The notes below the pieces were generated by a model. It did no database searches. It saw only the letters and a program-made list of their open reading frames with translations, and was not told where the DNA came from. Positions 62,455 through 64,000 of a stretch of 64,000 nucleotides of DNA are shown in pieces. This DNA comes from Mycoplana azooxidifex (GTDB taxonomy: Bacteria; Pseudomonadota; Alphaproteobacteria; Rhizobiales; Rhizobiaceae). Position 1 is the first letter of the stretch; each line of letters begins with the position of its first letter. The stretch covers positions 248,001 to 312,000 of the forward strand of contig NZ_JACIEE010000007.1 of assembly GCF_014196765.1 (NCBI RefSeq), written 5' to 3'. Made by a program: the position numbers and the translations under genes.

Positions 62455-63384
62455 ATGGCTGTGTTTGGCTTTATCCTGAGACGTTCGGCCCAGAGCCTGA
62501 TCGCGGTGATCGGCCTGCTCGTGCTCGTCTTTTTCTTGTCGCGCCTCACTGGCGATCCGGCCTATCTCTATCTGCCGCTGGATTCCTCCGAGGCGCAGCG
62601 GCAGGCTTTCTCGGAGGCCCATGGCTTCAACGATCCGCTCTACGTCCAGTTCGGACGCTATCTGCTCGGCGTCGCCAATCTCGATTTCGGCACGGCACTG
62701 AGCCGCAACCGGCCTGCGATGGAAGTGGCGCTCGAAGCCTTCCCGCAGACCCTGAAGCTGGCGGCCATAGCCATGTCGCTGGCGTTGACGCTGGCGATCG
62801 TCGTCGGTTCGCTGGCGGCCGCAAAGCCCGACAGCCTGTTCGACCGCATCGCCAGCACGGCATCGCTTGCCGGCGCCAGCGCACCGGATTTCTGGGTGGC
62901 GATCGTTGCCATCCTCGTCTTCTCCGTTGGCCTCGGACTGTTGCCGACCTCCGGCACCGGCACGCCGCTGCACTGGATCATGCCGATCTTCGTCCTGACG
63001 CTGCGCCCCTTCGGACTGCTGGTGCAGGTGGTGCGCGGCACGATGATCAGCGCGCTCGCGTCGCCTTACGTGAAGACGGCACGCGCCAAGGGCGTGCAGC
63101 GTTCGCAGATCATCTTTCGTCATGCGCTCCGAAACTCGCTCCTGCCGGTCATCACCGTCGCCGGCGATCTGGCCGCCAGCCTCGTCAACGGCGCCGTCGT
63201 GGTCGAATCCATCTTCGGATGGCCAGGCATCGGCAAGCTGATGATCGACGCGATCATCCGGCGTGATTTCGCGTTGATCCAGGCAACGGTGCTGATCACC
63301 GCCATTGCGATCTTCGTTCTCAACATTCTGATCGACCTTCTCTACGCAAGGCTCGACCCGCGCATCAGGTTTCAAGCGAAATGA
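62455..63384 (+). CDS. ABC importer permease (DppB-like)
   Basis: A 309-residue permease with ~six TM helices. The N-terminal signature of DppB-type permeases (FGFILRRSAQSLIAVIGLLVLVFFLSRLTGDPA) is split by the family's periplasmic loop. The coupling motif is YVKTARAKGVQRSQIIFRHA. The start was placed at MAVFGF behind GGAAGGGA, after the terminator. It overlaps the next permease as ATGA. Confidence 0.9.
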   Translation: MAVFGFILRRSAQSLIAVIGLLVLVFFLSRLTGDPAYLYLPLDSSEAQRQAFSEAHGFNDPLYVQFGRYLLGVANLDFGTALSRNRPAMEVALEAFPQTLKLAAIAMSLALTLAIVVGSLAAAKPDSLFDRIASTASLAGASAPDFWVAIVAILVFSVGLGLLPTSGTGTPLHWIMPIFVLTLRPFGLLVQVVRGTMISALASPYVKTARAKGVQRSQIIFRHALRNSLLPVITVAGDLAASLVNGAVVVESIFGWPGIGKLMIDAIIRRDFALIQATVLITAIAIFVLNILIDLLYARLDPRIRFQAK

Positions 63385-64000
63385 GTGTGCCAGCGATGAC
63401 CATCCCCGCAGACACCAAACAAAAGGCGGCCGGGCGGTTCCAGGTCCTCCGCCTGGTTGCCCGCAACAAGCTGGCGCTGGCCGCCGTGATGTTCCTGATG
63501 CTCGTCGTCCTCTGTGCCATCTTCGGCCCCTGGCTGATGGGCAACCTGATCGACAAGCCGAACTTCCGCGCCCGCAACATGGCGCCGTTCAGCCTGGCGC
63601 AGGGCTGGGCCTACGTCCTCGGCGCCGACACGCTCGGACGCAGCCTCTTGGCCCGCCTCATCGTCGGCGCGCAGAACACACTCGGAATTGCACTCTTTGC
63701 CGTGTTCTTCTCGATGGTGATCGGCGGCTTCCTCGGCCTGATCGCGGGCTATTCCCGCGGGCTCCTGAGCAGCGTCATCCTGCGCGTCGCCGATATCGTC
63801 ATGAGCTTCCCCTCGCTGCTCTTGGCCCTGATCGTGCTTTTCAGCCTTGGTCCGTCGGTCACCAACCTCATCATCGTCCTGGCCGTGACCCGCATTCCGA
63901 TCTATCTGCGCACGACACGGGCCGAGGTTCTTGAAGTGCGCGAGCGCATGTTCGTCAGCGCCGCGATGGCCTTGGGGGCCGGGCATATGCGGATCGTCTT
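63381..64000 (+). CDS. ABC importer permease (DppC-like), 5' part
   Basis: About 206 codons are visible before the window ends. After a short cytoplasmic start, TM1 is KLALAAVMFLMLVVLCAIFGPWL, then the DppC-type LGADTLGRSLLARLIVGAQNTLG, further TM helices, and the beginning of the coupling region (REVRERMFVSAAMALG-like). It overlaps the upstream permease as ATGA. The ATPase genes expected after it are outside the window. Confidence 0.9.
   Translation, partial: MSVPAMTIPADTKQKAAGRFQVLRLVARNKLALAAVMFLMLVVLCAIFGPWLMGNLIDKPNFRARNMAPFSLAQGWAYVLGADTLGRSLLARLIVGAQNTLGIALFAVFFSMVIGGFLGLIAGYSRGLLSSVILRVADIVMSFPSLLLALIVLFSLGPSVTNLIIVLAVTRIPIYLRTTRAEVLEVRERMFVSAAMALGAGHMRIV

Noticed and set aside
60826-63375. 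849-codon minus-strand open frame opposite the ABC importer
   Set aside because: It is low-complexity His/Asp/Arg-rich sequence with no family pattern, and crosses a strong terminator and a promoter of the plus strand.
1-64000. tRNA, rRNA or CRISPR features
   Set aside because: No cloverleaf-like CCA-proximal patterns, rRNA segments or regularly spaced short repeats were seen on either strand; short or divergent ncRNAs could still be missed by eye.

Overview
The window is GC-rich, densely coded DNA from an alphaproteobacterium. Gene content and protein style (Rhizobiales-type NosR/NosZ, an IlvD-type arabinonate dehydratase, many GntR/IclR/TetR regulators, ABC uptake operons) point to the Rhizobiales (Rhizobium/Ensifer/Shinella-like); the genus is a guess. 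I see no rRNA, tRNA, CRISPR array or insertion sequence. The window opens inside cheA and closes inside an ABC permease gene.

Layout. (1) 1-8.7 kb, plus strand: a chemotaxis operon cheA(partial)-cheW-mcp-mcp-cheW-cheR-cheB, then a ParA-like ATPase. A minus-strand soluble receptor-like protein with a degenerate signalling tip follows. The two mcp genes share a ~694-bp almost identical segment. (2) 10.6-13.9 kb: peroxide defence ahpC-ahpF-oxyR with a recognisable OxyR operator before ahpC. (3) 14.2-18.9 kb: an FAD oxidoreductase, then a cupin dioxygenase-like gene, an SDR and an IclR regulator behind a palindromic operator, and a lactonase-like beta-propeller. (4) 19.0-24.2 kb: an RND efflux pump with divergent TetR. 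(5) 24.2-26.5 kb: a second TetR, an internally deleted dehydrogenase remnant, an SDR, ohr and a tiny secreted peptide. (6) 26.7-32.8 kb: an EnvZ/OmpR-like pair, two alpha/beta hydrolases and a DipZ-type membrane thiol transporter. (7) 32.9-33.8 kb: an isolated, lower-GC HNH endonuclease.

(8) 33.9-48.6 kb is the anaerobic-respiration and metal block. The minus-strand nosRZDFYLX operon (nitrous oxide reduction) is followed upstream by three copper-handling genes (CopC-CopD fusion, YcnI-like, DUF2946-like). The plus-strand hutW-hutX-chuY operon is for anaerobic haem breakdown. nosZ carries a frameshift, and chuY carries a single in-frame TGA where a Trp is expected. The most striking observation is that the FNR-type promoter and first ~40 codons of hutW are duplicated, without gaps, upstream of nosR. 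There they form a 61-codon ORF that overlaps the nosR start as ATGA.

(9) 49.0-54.1 kb: an SsuABC-like ABC importer with a D-2-hydroxyacid dehydrogenase and a flavin monooxygenase. (10) 54.2-64.0 kb: a sugar-acid region with a truncated ketoglutarate-semialdehyde-type aldehyde dehydrogenase, hydroxyacid dehydrogenase, RraA-like protein, arabinonate-type dehydratase, two GntR regulators, a DapA-family protein and an oligopeptide-type ABC importer. Three related palindromes tie this region together as one probable GntR regulon; together the genes resemble a pentonate route to 2-oxoglutarate.
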